Shown here piece after piece: positions 43,030 through 55,078 of a stretch of 64,000 nt of DNA (its first letter is position 1; the number at the start of each line of letters is the position of its first letter). The position numbers and the translations under genes are program-made. Location: assembly GCA_022410635.1 (NCBI GenBank), contig JAJVDF010000381.1, forward strand, positions 1,011,630-1,075,629, written 5' to 3'. The notes beneath the pieces are model-generated. The model worked only from the letters and a program-made list of their open reading frames with translations. It was not told the DNA's origin and did not search any database. Source of the DNA: Tretioscincus oriximinensis. Taxonomy: Eukaryota > Chordata > Lepidosauria > Squamata > Gymnophthalmidae.

Positions 43030-43590
43030 GCTCCCATAAATCTCAGCTTCTTTTTAAAATTTCAGTCCACCTTCTTCCCAATTTTGTGACCCACTAATCC
43101 TAAACAGAACCCAATCCAGAACCACTTAAAACTAGTTTGTGTTCTAATTTTGGGGGGATTTCTCACTGGTCTTGTTAGATTGCCATTTAAAGAGAAAGGG
43201 GATCAGCTGTGGGCTACTGTGGTTTACTGNGCAATTTTGAAATGTTCATACTTCTGGAACAAAATTAAATCTTCAGGTCTTTTGTAAATGTTTACTGTGG
43301 CTCTGTCAAAGATATGAATTCTTTGTTAAAAAGTCTCAAGTGACACTTAAAAACAGGTGTTGACATTGTGTTTCTAGTTTATTGCATGCAAGACTCTTTT
43401 GAAAGTGAGAAAATCATAGTACTACTTTTAAATAACAATCAAATCTACCTCCATGTGCTCTTCAACTGTCTGTGTATGAGTAGCGATTAAGAATGCTTGA
43501 AGGCCTAAGATTGTAAGAACCCCTTGAAAAGCAATACTGCTCTGTCCCCTTTCCTACTTGGTATCTTTAAATTGTACTAATCTTGCCTTG
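43030..43590. other. No feature recognised
   Basis: Intronic, AT-rich; one N at 43230. Confidence 0.3.
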
Positions 43591-43599
43591 TTAACTAGC

Positions 43600-43915
43600 A
43601 AGTGGACCTCATAGCACCTTAGAGTCAAACTAGACAAAGGTAAGAAGTATTAGCTTTCCTGGTCATGTCTACTGTTTCAGATGCCCTGAAGAATGTGTCA
43701 GAAGAAGTAGACTTCTCAACGAAAGCTCCTCCTGCCTCCCGTTTCTTGTTTGCCTCTAAGATGCTGCGAGACCCCCTTGCTAGATCCATCTCAAGAAGTA
43801 GGTTTATCTACAATAGCTCCTGCTTGCCTCCCTTTTTCTTGTTTGAATCTAAGGTGCTATGAGACCCCTTGCCAGACGTTCTGGACCCAACTAACACGGC
43901 TATTTCTTTGAAATC
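43600..43915 (+). mobile_element. Penelope-like element 3' repeats
   Basis: AGCAAGTGGACCTCATAGCA, CAGAAGAAGTAGACTTCTCA followed by ACGAAAGCTCCTCC, TCTAAGGTGCTATGAGACCC and CAACTAACACGGCTATTTCT. The ends occur in both direct and inverted order, as in the copy at 15536. Confidence 0.6.
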
Positions 43916-43919
43916 TTGC

Positions 43920-44520
43920 CTAGCTGTGTATTTACATGATTTGTTGCCACTTTCTTAATATCACTAATTATTTGAATAGGAAAGGAAAACTTACTGACCT
44001 ATTTGAAAAACCAGCCTTCTCTTCACCTTGCTGGTTTCAGTGGCTGCCAGCAGTCAAAAGCTGATGAGACATGGGGTTTGTTTTCTGAGGCTGCAACATA
44101 CAAGTCTGAACAAACCTTCTGCTTCATATCCTGACGTGTGAATTTCCTGGTTGCCAACGTAGGGCATGCTTTGACTTGGCTTATTGTAGCTAATGGGTTT
44201 TGTCATCGTTTGGAATGTAGGTTGTGGTGAACAATAAAGACTTGGGTCCTTGAGATGAACTTTGTTGTCAGCTGTCTAATGCAGGCATTGACTTTGGAAA
44301 TATTAGTGTGGAACGTGAGAGTGGGAAAGGGTTATTTTGCTCCTGGTAGAGGCATTTAAATGTAAATTTATATTTAAGCAGAGTGGTATCGATGGAGATA
44401 CAGGAAGCTGTGGGAAAGAGTAAAACTTTTTAAGGATGTGAATGCTGAGTGGGGTGTTTTTTTTTTGCTCTAGAAGAAAATTTCTGTATTACAAATTGCA
44501 GAAAATCCAATCTTGATATT
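43920..44520. other. No feature recognised
   Basis: Intronic; no supported element. Confidence 0.3.
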
Positions 44521-44524
44521 TAGC

Positions 44525-44770
44525 TGTTCACAGAATCATAAGAGTCAGAAGGGACTTCCAGGGTCATGGATCCAACCTCCTGCTCAGTGCTGGGTTAACT
44601 GCCCAACCTCTGCTTGAAGACTTCCAGCCAAGGAGCTCTTATCACCTCCAGCAGTAATCCTTCCCTTCTTTGTTTTTCCTTCTTTATCTTCTTTCCTTCC
44701 ATCTTCCATCCATTCCCTCCTTTGTTCTTCCTTTCCTTCCTCCTTTCCCCTCCTAACTGGAGAGCCAGGC
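44525..44770 (-). mobile_element. Avian-type CR1 3' end plus CT-rich tract
   Basis: CAGAATCATAAGAGTCAGAA, GGTCATGGATCCAACCTCCT and CCCAACCTCTGCTTGAAGAC, then a TTCC-rich tract (44660-44755). Confidence 0.7.
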
Positions 44771-44885
44771 AGGACAGGAGGGCTCTAAAAGCCAATTTCA
44801 GGGAGTTGAAAACAGGAGCAGTTTCATCCTCTGCTTGAGATGCCCAGAAGCAACTGGTGTGTCACTCTATTAAATCAATCAAGCC

Positions 44886-45150
44886 TTAAAGAAGGAGAGG
44901 AAGAAGGAGAAGAAGAACTGGGTCTTTATGCCCCGAAGGGACTCAAAGCTTATTTTTTGCCTACAGGTTTACATTCTATCTTCCCCACCATGCTGTGATG
45001 GTCCCCATTTATCTAATCACAATTTCTTGCTTTTGAATAGCTGGCTGGCTGGAGCTGAGGCCAGTAGAGGGCACTCACCCCTCTCCATGGCCGACACAGT
45101 TTGTCAACTGAAACACCAGGGCTCTTAACCTCTGTACTCCTGTGCCGCTT
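44886..45150 (-). mobile_element. tRNA-derived SINE
   Basis: AAGGAGAGGAAGAAGGAGAA tail, TCTATCTTCCCCACCATGCT, CACTCACCCCTCTCCATGGC and a head ending CTCCTGTGCCGC. Confidence 0.7.
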
Positions 45151-45159
45151 AGTCTGCTG

Positions 45160-46385
45160 ACCATACCACATATAAAATAAAATAAATATAGATATACATA
45201 AAAAAGCTGTTAAACTTTTAAAATATAGCCTTTAATCTGAGGCTAGTAAGATAAAGTAAGAGTTGGAGTTAAAATATCTATTATATAGTGGGATAGAGGC
45301 ATGTATTCTAGCAGCTTTAGTGCTGAGTGAGGCCACTTGACTAGTGGTAAGTTTGTCTTTTTCCTTCAAGTAGTCTGTGCACTTTGCCCTGTGTGAGAAT
45401 TGATGCTGGTCCAGATAGACTTGGCGTCATCCGTCAGAACTCTAGCAGAATACAAATTGTAGCCTTAATTTCCTTGCCACAACAGCACATGAATACAGGC
45501 CTGCTACAGACGCTGTGGATGTAATTTCACCATATCATACACATGCTACTCAACAGTCCTTTGGCCTGAAGAAGAAGGCCGAAAATTAAACCATTTTCTT
45601 CTATTTTTCCATCCTGTACTTCATGACTGAGGACTGTTTATTTGCACATGTGTGACCATGGCCCTCCACAAGAGATCAAAAACATACATTAATTTTCCAA
45701 CCTTATCTTTTCTGTCCTAATTTAAATGTTCCTTATTTACACCAGAGTGAATTGTTGCTTGCGATGTTGGCACTTACACATTTATCACTCAGTGGCATTA
45801 AAGAGATTTCTCACCACTCAGCACCAGCCTGGCAAAGTTCCGTATCCCCTAACTTTTGCTTGAAAGACATTGTGGTTTGTGAAAGGTGGAAGCAGTATTG
45901 GAATGAGAAACATTTTAACCCAGAGTGGTTTAGAAGCATTGTGGCTGGGAAGCTGTGTGAAAGGAGTAGCACAAATTGCAGAAAATAGAAAAAGGAGTGG
46001 CCAAATATATAAGTACTGTGCGTAATGAAATTACATATTTAGAGAGGGTGGCTTTGGGCTGCTCATAAAGCGTGCAAAGTTAAGAACTTTTAAATGCTCT
46101 TAGCAGACCCTGTTATTTCGAACCACTGAAAACACCTTGTAACATGCTTTGAAATTTCTGAAGAATTAGGATCTGATTGTGTTAAAAATGACACCACAGC
46201 ATTCCTCCCATTTTCCAGAATTAAGGCAGCTAAGAACACAGCCTCAGTTTCAAGGACTCCCCTGTGCTGCTTAGATGAAAGCCTTTCAAAGCTTACAAAA
46301 GAGTTAGGTTGTAACTGAGTGGGAACTGAATGGGGAATCAGTCTTTTCCATAATTTTACCAACAGAGATTTCTCTTCATCATTAG
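45160..46385. other. No feature recognised
   Basis: Intronic; frames present here are short and uninformative. Confidence 0.3.
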
Positions 46386-46387
46386 AA

Positions 46388-46690
46388 CATAAGAGGAGCC
46401 CTGCTGGGCCGGCCATAGCACATCTATTCCTGTCTCCCACAGTGGCCCATCAATTCCACCTGGGCATCCTAAGCAGAAGGAGGTGGCTGAGCCAAATGGG
46501 GCCTGCCATAACCTACACTTGCCCACCCATTGAACTAGGGCAGTTTCAAGCAGAAGGCAAAAACGTCAACTGTTATAAACTCTTGGAATAAGAATATACC
46601 ATGTGTATAATAGTGTACACGATGGCAGGCTCAAATGAACTAGATGGAGCCTGCCATAGTCTACACAAATAACACAAATTCCGTACCTAG
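46388..46690 (-). mobile_element. CR1 tail with embedded foldback segment
   Basis: ACATAAGAGGAGCCCTGCTG and CCCACAGTGGCCCATCAATT (CR1, minus), then GGGGCCTGCCATAACCTACA and GGAGCCTGCCATAGTCTACA from the Harbinger-like foldback family. Confidence 0.6.
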
Positions 46691-46819
46691 TTGACTAAAG
46701 GTTTGGTTTGCCTGGTGAAAAGCAACTTGCAAGTTTCTTTGGTGCTTCAACAGAGAAATTGGAGCTCAAGGCCTCTTCTGGCCACAGCTTCAGATCTAGC
46801 TTTTTGAAACGAGAGACAT

Positions 46820-46980
46820 TTTCTAGTAGATTGATAGGTACCACCACAATAGATGGAAGCTTCCAGGTGAAAGTTAACCATGTAGGTGCTCTGAGTCCCT
46901 TTGGGTGAGACGGGTGGTATATAAAAACCACATTCTCCTTCTTTTTCTTCTTCTTTTCCTCCTCCTTTTCATTGTTCTCT
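46820..46980 (+). mobile_element. tRNA-derived SINE 3' half
   Basis: CCAGGTGAAAGTTAACCATG, GTAGGTGCTCTGAGTCCCTT and TGGTATATAAAAACCACATT, then CTTCTTTTTCTTCTTC. Confidence 0.65.
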
Positions 46981-46984
46981 TTCT

Positions 46985-47690
46985 AGCATAAAGCGTCTTG
47001 TATTTAACAGTGCTGGAAGGGGGCTTGTAGGAGGGGAAGGAGAAAGTGTCAGTGATTCATTCTGAATTAAAACCTCACCATAGCTAGCAGGGTTGAACAG
47101 AGAACTGAGAGCACACAGAGGCCTAGACTAGCCCAAGGTCCCTTTCCGCCAGGTTTAGTATAAATCTCCCCAGCTGGGTTGTGATCTACACTGTATGATC
47201 CTACACTGTATGCCCTATGGAAGGAATTTTTGTTATTCTCTTTAGCATCTCTTTAGCAGCATCAGTGTTTACTTGGCTTTTTAAAGTGTTGTTGTCTCCT
47301 GAATTCTCCCCCCACCCCTGCTTCTGCTTAACTTTCAGCTGCCCTTAAAAATAAGTGGCTGAAGGCCAGTTCTCCCAAATCCACTTATCCAGTTCCCCTT
47401 TTAAGATGAAAAATAGCCTGAATGGCCATTCTCTTCCACTTGTGAATTAATGAAGTGTGAAAGAGCGCTGGTTAAGGATTTCCCCCCTATCCTGAAAGCC
47501 CTGTGGGTTCCATTTTAATGGAAGAAGGGAAGAAGGTAGTGCTGTCCTTAAAATAACAGGATTGTTAGCTCTAACTTTCTGTCTTTAATCAAGGAGCAAG
47601 GGAAAAAGGATGCTGTAATTCCGAGGTAACAAAAGCAGCAGGAAATAGCAAAACAGCTTCTGTATTTCTAAAAAACTGCATAGATGCATT
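46985..47690. other. No feature recognised
   Basis: Intronic; nothing supported. Confidence 0.3.
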
Positions 47691-47697
47691 GTTGGAA

Positions 47698-48150
47698 ATC
47701 AGAACATAATAACCTAAGTGGAGCCCTGCTGAATGGGGCGACACAGAGGCCCATCAATTGCACCTGTGCAGTCTGGAACAGAAAAATGAAAAATACTCAC
47801 CTGTTCTCCACACCCAGCAAATGGTATTTCAGAAGTCCTGCCTGTTGCTCCTTCTCAGAGGCAGCATCAAGACATCCATCCTAGTAGCTATTTATACCAT
47901 TGATGTCCATGAACTTGTCTAATCCTCTCTTATAGTTGTCCAGGCTGTTAGCTATCACCACCTCCACTGGAAGATCTGTCCTCTTGTTCCATGACTGGAG
48001 AGCTTTTTTAGGAGCCTTTCATGAGGGACTTTATCAAAAGCCTTCTAAAAGTCTAAACAGACAATATCAACTGGATTCCCTTGGTCCACACACTCCCAAA
48101 GTATTCTAACAAGTTTGTAAACCATGATTTACCTTTGCAGAAGCCTGTTC
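47698..48150 (-). mobile_element. CR1 LINE 3' end and ORF2 piece
   Basis: CCTGCTGAATGGGGCGACAC and AGTCCTGCCTGTTGCTCCTT, then an RT-region piece (47970-48150: AGCTTTTTTAGGAGCCTTTC, GACAATATCAACTGGATTCC). The join skips much of ORF2, so it is a deleted copy or two insertions. Confidence 0.75.
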
Positions 48151-48184
48151 AAACTGCAGCCTCTTCCTGGAAGTAGAGTATGGC

Positions 48185-48355
48185 AACCCCTTTCTGTATC
48201 TGTGCCTATAAAACTGCACAGAGGTATCCTTGGAGCTTGGGAGATGTTGTGTAGCTCAATGGCTACACGAATGGCCTGAAAGCAGAGGATTGCNATAAGG
48301 AATGGCAAACTACTTCTGCATTACTGCCAATAAAACTGCCCATTGGCCCCGTGTC
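48185..48355 (+). mobile_element. tRNA-related SINE, second family
   Basis: GTGTAGCTCAATGGCTACAC (A-box-like), CCTGAAAGCAGAGGATTGC and GGCAAACTACTTCTGCATTA. A second partial copy precedes it. Confidence 0.55.
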
Positions 48356-48850
48356 TTGCCAACTGCCTACTTAGATGTTTGTACATTAATCTCGCTTCCT
48401 AGAGCCCATCAAGGAATTTCTCAAAGCAGGTGAAACTTAAAGGCGGTAATTTGGCAGCTGAGCTAATGAGGCTTAAAGCATGGATACCGGACTGCCTCCT
48501 GTTCAGGAAGTCTAGGGTGGCGTGTCATCCAGGCCTTAGAGCAGCAAGATCAGAAATAAGGCAACGCTGAGACTGGGCAGGGTGTAGCCGGCTATACTGC
48601 TTGCCGAAAGGCACTAGAGTCTGCTGGAGCATGTTTAAATTGCGAAAGCCTTATTTCCTGGATCTGAATATTAATTTCATCCCAAACCCAAGTTACCTTT
48701 AATCCCATTTGACAAGTTGTGGCTGAGGAAAGAGTGGTGTTTTTCGTATTATTTCATGATAGGATAACTCGCATTATCCTCTCTTTGGTGCTTTCTGTGT
48801 TGAAATTGTCTGCAGATTATATAGTCCAGTGCAGAAAGTATTCCTTTCCC
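48356..48850. other. No feature recognised
   Basis: Intronic; nothing supported. Confidence 0.3.
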
Positions 48851-48854
48851 ATTT

Positions 48855-49115
48855 TTAATTAATTAATTGATTGATTCATTTACATTTCTATACCATCCTN
48901 TACCAAAAGTCTCAGGGTAGGTGTGAAAACCCAAATTAACGTATTAAAACTGTCATATCTAAAAGTAGGGTGAGGATAGCAGTTCTTTCTTTCTTTCATT
49001 CATTCATTCATTTACACTTTTATCCAACCGTATACCCAATGGTGTCAGAGCAGTCAAACAATAAAAGCAGTAACACAGACTCAACATTTTAGAATAGTTG
49101 TTTCTTCAACCCAAG
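48855..49115 (-). mobile_element. L2-type tails (two)
   Basis: TTAATTAATTAATTGATTGA with CATTTCTATACCATCC, and TTCATTCATTCATTTACACT with TTATCCAACCGTATACCC. Both are inverse L2 tails. Confidence 0.55.
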
Positions 49116-49284
49116 GTCAGATTAAAGAGTTGCATCTTTCAGCATTTTCTGAACAAACACAATGACAGTGATGTATGCACCTCAAGGGGAAGCCTGTTCC
49201 ATAGTATGGGGGTCACCATAGGGTAGGCCCTGCTGCAATGACAGAATGCAGTTTTAATCCAAGAAAGCTAAGCATGACTCCAAA

Positions 49285-49550
49285 AACTCTCTNTGTATTT
49301 TGGGATATATCTCAGAATGGGACCTCTTATTTACATGCTAGAATTGACTAAGATAGGTCCTGCACGGATATCTTCAAATAGAGGCCTGTTATTTGCTTTC
49401 TAGTGCCAACTATGGCAGAGGGCACACTGGCCTTATTCTGGGATATCACAGGATTTACTATCCACATGCTATATGGGTAGCAAGTCCCTGTTCTGAAATA
49501 TTGCAGAATTATGCAATAGATTATGGCAGGTACCAAACAGAGCCCAGTAT
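49285..49550. mobile_element. Harbinger-like foldback remnant
   Basis: TTTGGGATATATCTCAGAAT, CTGGCCTTATTCTGGGATAT and ATTATGGCAGGTACCAAACA show the paired inverted words of the family. Rearranged. Confidence 0.5.
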
Positions 49551-49669
49551 AGAAAATGCCCCAAGTGATTCAGAAGTTCTTAAAACGTTTTCAAAAATCT
49601 GTACAGAAATCCAGTATCTTTTCTACAGACAAGATACTGGTTCTCAACTATAAAAGTGTTATTTGCAGC

Positions 49670-50110
49670 TCCTCTGTTTCCAGTTTTCATCGTTCTTAAT
49701 TGAATTTCTGCCTGCTTTTCAACATTTTTCATGAAGACAAGGGCGTATTATAAAAGCTTGGCTGCCCAGTAGCTTCGCAGAGCTGCAGCAGCCAGTAGCA
49801 GCAGTCCAAGTGGGAAGAGTACAGAAATGGAGCTGTTATTGTTGCCACCTGTTGTTGCTGTTGGGGGGGCCTGCTGGGAAGTGTAGTTTGAGCAGGGGCA
49901 GCCTCTTCCACCCAGCCTATGGAGGCTTCTCCTATACAGACTACAGCTCCCAGCCTGCACTGCAGCTAGCCCCACCTCTATGGGAGGGAGATGACCCTTT
50001 AGCCAAGCTTTCCAGAAACAGGGGGCAGAAGTGACATCACAATGATGTCACTCCTGGCCCTGTGTACTTCTTGTGCATTTGTGCAAGAATGGGAATTCTG
50101 GCAAAATGTG
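49670..50110 (+). mobile_element. Dispersed repeat 'A', longest plus copy
   Basis: TTAATTGAATTTCTGCCTGC, GGGCGTATTATAAAAGCTTG, GGCCTGCTGGGAAGTGTAGT, ACTACAGCTCCCAGCCTGCA and CCTTTAGCCAAGCTTTCCAG, then CATCACAATGATGTCACTCC. Confidence 0.65.
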
Positions 50111-50111
50111 G

Positions 50112-51325
50112 GTCAAGTTCAATTGTTTCTTTATCAGCAAAATATACAAAAGAATAATTAAAAAAATAGCTTGAATATATACAGTACTCCTAAAATTGCT
50201 CCATGCTGAATGCAGAGAAAACCCAACATTCACTAACCTATATTTGAACCACAGTAGTAATTTATAGGTGGAGATGAATTTCCACATATACCTGGACATC
50301 CTGTTAGTAGTTTTAACCTTTTTTTTCTTTGAAATACTCCTCTTTAAGATGGTTTTCATCTTCCACTTTTCTGCAAAAAATTGTTTTACAATTCATTTAC
50401 AATATACATTTCCTCCAAAGGGCAGAGAAAATTAATTGATTGGTATGATGTTCATGCAGGATTGTTCACATGGTAACCACTCATCTGCTCTCATGTAGTA
50501 GCTGTATAGGAATTTGCGACAAAGGGCTGCAGAAGGTCCTTGGGAAATAAAGGGAAATAAAGTAGCCTCAATATTATTGGCCCTCTTGTGGTGTGGATAT
50601 GTGAGATATGTTAGCAATGCTTCAGCCATTTTAGTCTTTGCTTTGCATAGAACTGTTATTGTAATGTATATGCGGGCATTTGGCAAAGTAACCATGCTGG
50701 GATTTAACANTGTGAAATATTCTGGCTATATGTGTTTGTCCAAGTCGCTGAAAACAGTGACGGTGTGAGTGGCTTTAGGATTAAGATAAAATACTGCAAT
50801 TTAGAAGCAGAATGTTTAACCTCTGTGATAGGCGTAAGGTGGTTATATGTTTTTTTTTAAAGTGTTATTAAATAATTACTACACCAAATATCTACAACAA
50901 TGACAACCCCTTCCCTAACCCCCATTTATATATATGTTTTAATACTTTATAACCATTTGTGCAGCACAAGACAAATTTCTTTACACAGTTTGCTCCTTTT
51001 GGAATGACCTCCCCAGTTCTGTATATATCTTAGCGTTCAGAGTTGTTTTTTTTGACCCAGATTGTACAGTCTTCCTTCTAACTCTAGAACGTATTTTATC
51101 AAATCATTTTCCATGTGGTTATAGTTCAAGACTAAACATCAGAGATTCTTTCTTCTTTGGTTAGAGTGTCATTATTTTTTGCTATATTTGTTGTTATAAT
51201 AATGATTGCTTGTTCTATTACCTTTGTTTAATAAAAATGGAGATTGTGGGAGGGAGCTTTAGTTTGTTCTGAGAGACTTGGCTCGCTCCTCACCATCTGA
51301 AAAACTCTGGTGAAGTTGTTTTCAT
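50112..51325. other. No feature recognised
   Basis: AT-rich intronic sequence; nothing supported. Confidence 0.3.
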
Positions 51326-51334
51326 GGGCTACAT

Positions 51335-52330
51335 TGTGGGACATACGAACATTAGAGGCGCCCTGCTGGATCAGAGCACATCGCATGCAGTTTAACCTCC
51401 TGTTTCACACTCTAACCCACCAATTGCTGCTGGGCATCTCAAGCAGAAGGAGAAGGCAAACCTTCTCTCTGCAAATGGGCATTACAGGAATTCTGTCTGT
51501 CTCGCCAATTTGGAGGCAGTACCCAAGCATTAATTCCAGTAGCCATTGACACACCTTTCCTCTGTGAATTAAGAGAAGCCCTGAAGCATCAAGCCACACC
51601 CCATCTAGTCCAGCATCAAGGCTCACCCAGTTATCAACCAGTGGCTTCTGGGCATCTGGAACAGAAGACAAAGGCAAAAGATTCCCCTGCTTTTGAATCC
51701 CTTTAAATGGCATTAGAGGAACCTTGCCTGTCTCTTCAACCGAGATGCAGCCCTTATGTATCCATTCTAGCAGTTATTGATACACCTGTCCACCGTGTAT
51801 TTATATAAGAACATAGGACATAAGAGGAGCCCTGCAGAATGGTGTCAGAGCCCATCTAAGTCAGTATTCTGTCTCACATAGTGGCCCATGAATTGCACCT
51901 GTGCAGTTTAAAGCAGAAGAAGACAAAATGACCATCTCGGTGAATAAAATACTTTCCCTTGTCTGTCCTCACTCGGCTGCCCATCAGTTTCCAGGAAAGC
52001 ACCCTGGTCCTAGTGTTGTGTGATAGAGAACATGCATGATTTTTTGCATTTCATTTTTTGCACCTCTTAAATGCAGTCTTTGTCTAATAATTTCTCTAAT
52101 CATATAAGAACTCAAGAGATGCCCTGCTGAATGGGCCCACAGTCCCCACCTAGTCCAGCATTCTGCCTCACCCAATGGCCTACCCATCTGATGGCCATCT
52201 CAAAACGAAAACACAGAAAGGCTGGGTCCTGCAATTGTATTCAGAAGCATCCTGCCTTCTTGTCCTAAGCTGAAGACCATACTCAAGACATCTATTCCAA
52301 TAATCACTGATCCTTCTTTCAGCTTAGCTG
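51335..52330 (-). mobile_element. Cluster of four CR1 3' ends, same orientation
   Basis: Heads at about 51345 (GAACATTAGAGGCGCCCTGC), 51570 (TTAAGAGAAGCCCTGAAGCA), 51808 (GAACATAGGACATAAGAGGA) and 52102 (AAGAACTCAAGAGATGCCCT), each followed by the '..AATTGCACCTG..' and '..GGCAGTA..' blocks. The third also includes an ORF2 end (TACTTTCCCTTGTCTGTCCT). Confidence 0.75.
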
Positions 52331-52485
52331 AGGAAAAGTAAAAAGGAATTTAAGCCAAGTCTGTGCAGCTATTTTCTCTATCTGGGGTGGGAGCGGCAGC
52401 TGGTCCGGACCTTTTTTGCGTTTTACCATAATGATGACAAGATACAGGACGAAGTACATTGCTTGTGAACTAGGAAGGATCTTTT

Positions 52486-52676
52486 GGTTCCTTTCTGCAC
52501 TGAACCTTATTCTGGGTTATATCTCAGAATAGGGTTTGGCCACCCACATGACAATGTAGACTACGGCAGGCCCCATTTGGTCTTGGCCACCCACACGGCA
52601 GGTCCTATATTATCATGCAGGTGATAGGTCCTTATTCCAAAATATATCCCAGAATAAACATCAATGTGGAAAGGGC
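52486..52676. mobile_element. Harbinger-like foldback MITE
   Basis: Left GGTTCCTTTCTGCACTGAAC and ATTCTGGGTTATATCTCAGA; right ATATCCCAGAATAAACATCA and ATGTGGAAAGGGC. 190 bp, with GACTACGGCAGGCCCC in the left arm. More diverged than 37514-37692. Confidence 0.65.
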
Positions 52677-52834
52677 TGTAGTGTTGATGTGACCCTTGTA
52701 TCCGGATCACATAAGATCTGTTCTATGAGATGTCTGTGGAGGAAGAAAGGAGAGAAACTGGTATGTTTGGATAATTAATTTGGATAATCTATCCCTACTC
52801 CAGGTGTGTGTGTCTGTCCATCCATCTGTTTGTC

Positions 52835-52992
52835 CTTATATACCACATTATACCCGAAGATCTCAGGGTGGCCAATCATAGGAGGGTGCACATAGCTTTT
52901 GTTGCTTTCTCTATAACAGCCACCCTGTGAAGTATATGGGCTGAGAGAGTTCTAAGAACTATGATTGGCTCAAAATCACTCAGCTGGCTTCC
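52835..52992 (-). mobile_element. L2 tail and single minisatellite-like unit
   Basis: Contains TTATACCCGAAGATCTCAGG then AGCTTTTGTTGCTTTCTCTA, ACCCTGTGAAGTATATGG and GGCTGAGAGAGTTCTAAGAA. This is one diverged copy of the unit expanded at 5606-6028, in its apparently ancestral single-copy setting. Confidence 0.6.
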
Positions 52993-52994
52993 TG

Positions 52995-53555
52995 CGTGTG
53001 TATGTATGTATCTATCCCTACTCCATATGTGTTTTTGTGTGTGTGTGTGTATGCGTATTTGAAGCAGCATGGAATCAATACAAATGCAGAGATACTTTCA
53101 CGACTGACGCTCACCTTTGTTTAGCTGCTTGCAAAATGCTGCCTTCTCCTCTTTCTCCCTTTCTGTTTATCCCTTATCTCTGAAATAAGAGAAGCAGCAT
53201 CTAGCTTGTGGCCTCTGGCAGCTTACAGTCTACCACCATGAGTATGGCAGTAGCTGATACTAAACACTGGCACCGTGATTTTCCCCCCTTCCCTTTCAAA
53301 CAACTGTCGAGCGTTCAAATGTGTGCGAGAGCAGATTTATAGCAGAATCTTTACAAATCTCGGAGAGAGTTTTGCCTGCTTCCTTTCAGTTGCCCTTTGG
53401 AATGCTTATCAGCTTGCTACTTAATCCTTGAAATGAAATTTTGTAATTCTGACCTTTGCATCAGGAAAAGGAGATTTGTTCCAGGGGATAAAATTATGAA
53501 AATCTGCTCTCTACTGGTGAGCAGTTACATCTCATGACATTTTTAAACATTGTGA
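52995..53555. other. No feature recognised
   Basis: Short (GT)n run at 53034-53055; otherwise nothing supported. Confidence 0.3.
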
Positions 53556-53557
53556 AG

Positions 53558-53745
53558 AAAGTTGGGGATAGAGTTAGGGATAATTAGAAAGGGAATCGAA
53601 AATAAGTTAAGTATCATTTTGCATCCAAATAAATCTGTGGTGAGGCCACTTTTGGAATACTGTGTACAATTCTGGACACCATACCTTAGAAATAATAATG
53701 TGGAATTGGAGAAGGTGCAACAAAGGGCTACAAGAATTAAGGCAC
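53558..53745 (+). mobile_element. CR1 ORF2 fragment
   Basis: Frame 53562-53816 reads 'IIRKGIENKLSIILHPNKS', VVRPLLEYCVQFWTPYLR and NNVELEKVQQRATRI, the CR1 ORF2 C-terminal domain. No 3' UTR follows. Confidence 0.8.
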
Positions 53746-54234
53746 GGGTCCCATATTCAAAATCTATTCTTTTACTTTGTCACTTTTCATTCAGTCTTGA
53801 CCTAGGCACTTTGTGAAAATCTGTCCTCAAGTTATTTATGTCCAAAGGAAGGCAAGCACAAGCAGTCTTATTCATTACTCAAGATTTTTTAACACATTTT
53901 TATATGTAAGGTATCCAGTATAAATATTATTCAATGTTACTGTTCATTCTCTCGGGTTGGGCAATCTAGGAAAAAAAATCTAAAACAAATAGACGTTTAT
54001 CATGACAAGAACCAGCTCTTTATCTAACAATACTTTCACTGAAACCATTTGTTTTCCTCTCTTCCCAAGTAAAATGCCATTTTAAGTTTTGATGTTGTGT
54101 TGGATCAGAAAACGTTCTGGTAAATATCCTTTGTGCCCAAGGATCATGTTAAAAATTAGAATATAAAATATTTATTGTGGCAGACTTACAGACCTGTAAG
54201 TCTGTTTGCTGTGCTTACATACTGTACTCATCTT

Positions 54235-55078
54235 ATTACTGAAGAACTGTTATTACTCAGCAGCTGAGCAAATTGCTGAGAAATCAGAAGGTTGCTAGTT
54301 CGATCCCTGGCGTCTTCCTGGAAGTAGGTGTTTATGAATCACTTACATATCTCTGCCCAAAAAATTATACAGATCTAGCAATGCAATCTGGAAGGTGCTT
54401 TTGGTCAGCAAATAAGCTAGAAAACAGAGGGTTGTGGATTTGATCCCCAGTCTCTTCCCGGAAGAAGGCAGTGACAAATCATTTCTGTGTGATGGTAGGG
54501 CAGGTGTAGGGTACCTTATTTTCTGCCAGGGGCCATTTGGATATTTGTGACATGACATAAGGGCCATATCCTCTCCCCATCCCAAGGCCACACCTGTTAC
54601 TCCTTCTCCTGCCCAGGCCACAGCTCTACTCAGGCCACATACCCCTCCCCCCTCTGTCCATGCCCCTCCCCCAACCAGATCCACAAAATCCTGGTCCCCT
54701 AGTCTTTTATTTAGCCAGGGATGCATAATGGTTCCTCAGGGTGTTGGACCAAATGGTTCTAGGGCCACATCTGACCCCTGGGCCTCAGGTTCCCCAACCC
54801 TGCTGTAATTTAGCAAATGGTCTGGAAAACAGAGGGTTGCTGATCTGATTCCAAGTCTGTTTCCAGTGGTAGGCAATAGAAATACGCAGTAGAAAGCGGC
54901 ATAGACGTGACAATGAGGTTTGGAAGGAGCTGGAAAACAGTAGTAGACCAAACTGGCTGGAATGAAGAGAGCTGCTGTGTCTCCAGAGAAAGAAGGACTG
55001 ACAAACCACTTCTGCATTCTTGTCATGAAAACTTGTCGAGGGGTCTACAGAGGTGCCATGCCATCAGTCAGTGACACC
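54235..55078 (+). mobile_element. Run of second-family SINE copies and C-rich repeat
   Basis: Three starts with 'AGCAAATTGCTGAGAA', 'AGCAAATAAGCTAGAAAACA' and 'AGCAAATGGTCTGGAAAACA', each followed by AGAGGGTTG...GATCC and 'CTTCTGCATT/TGTGTG'. 54510-54700 is a C-rich segment (CAGGCCACAGCTCTACTCAG). Confidence 0.55.

Noticed and set aside
46090..46440. 116-codon minus-strand frame
   Set aside because: It partly overlaps a CR1 tail and has no recognisable domain or splice sites.
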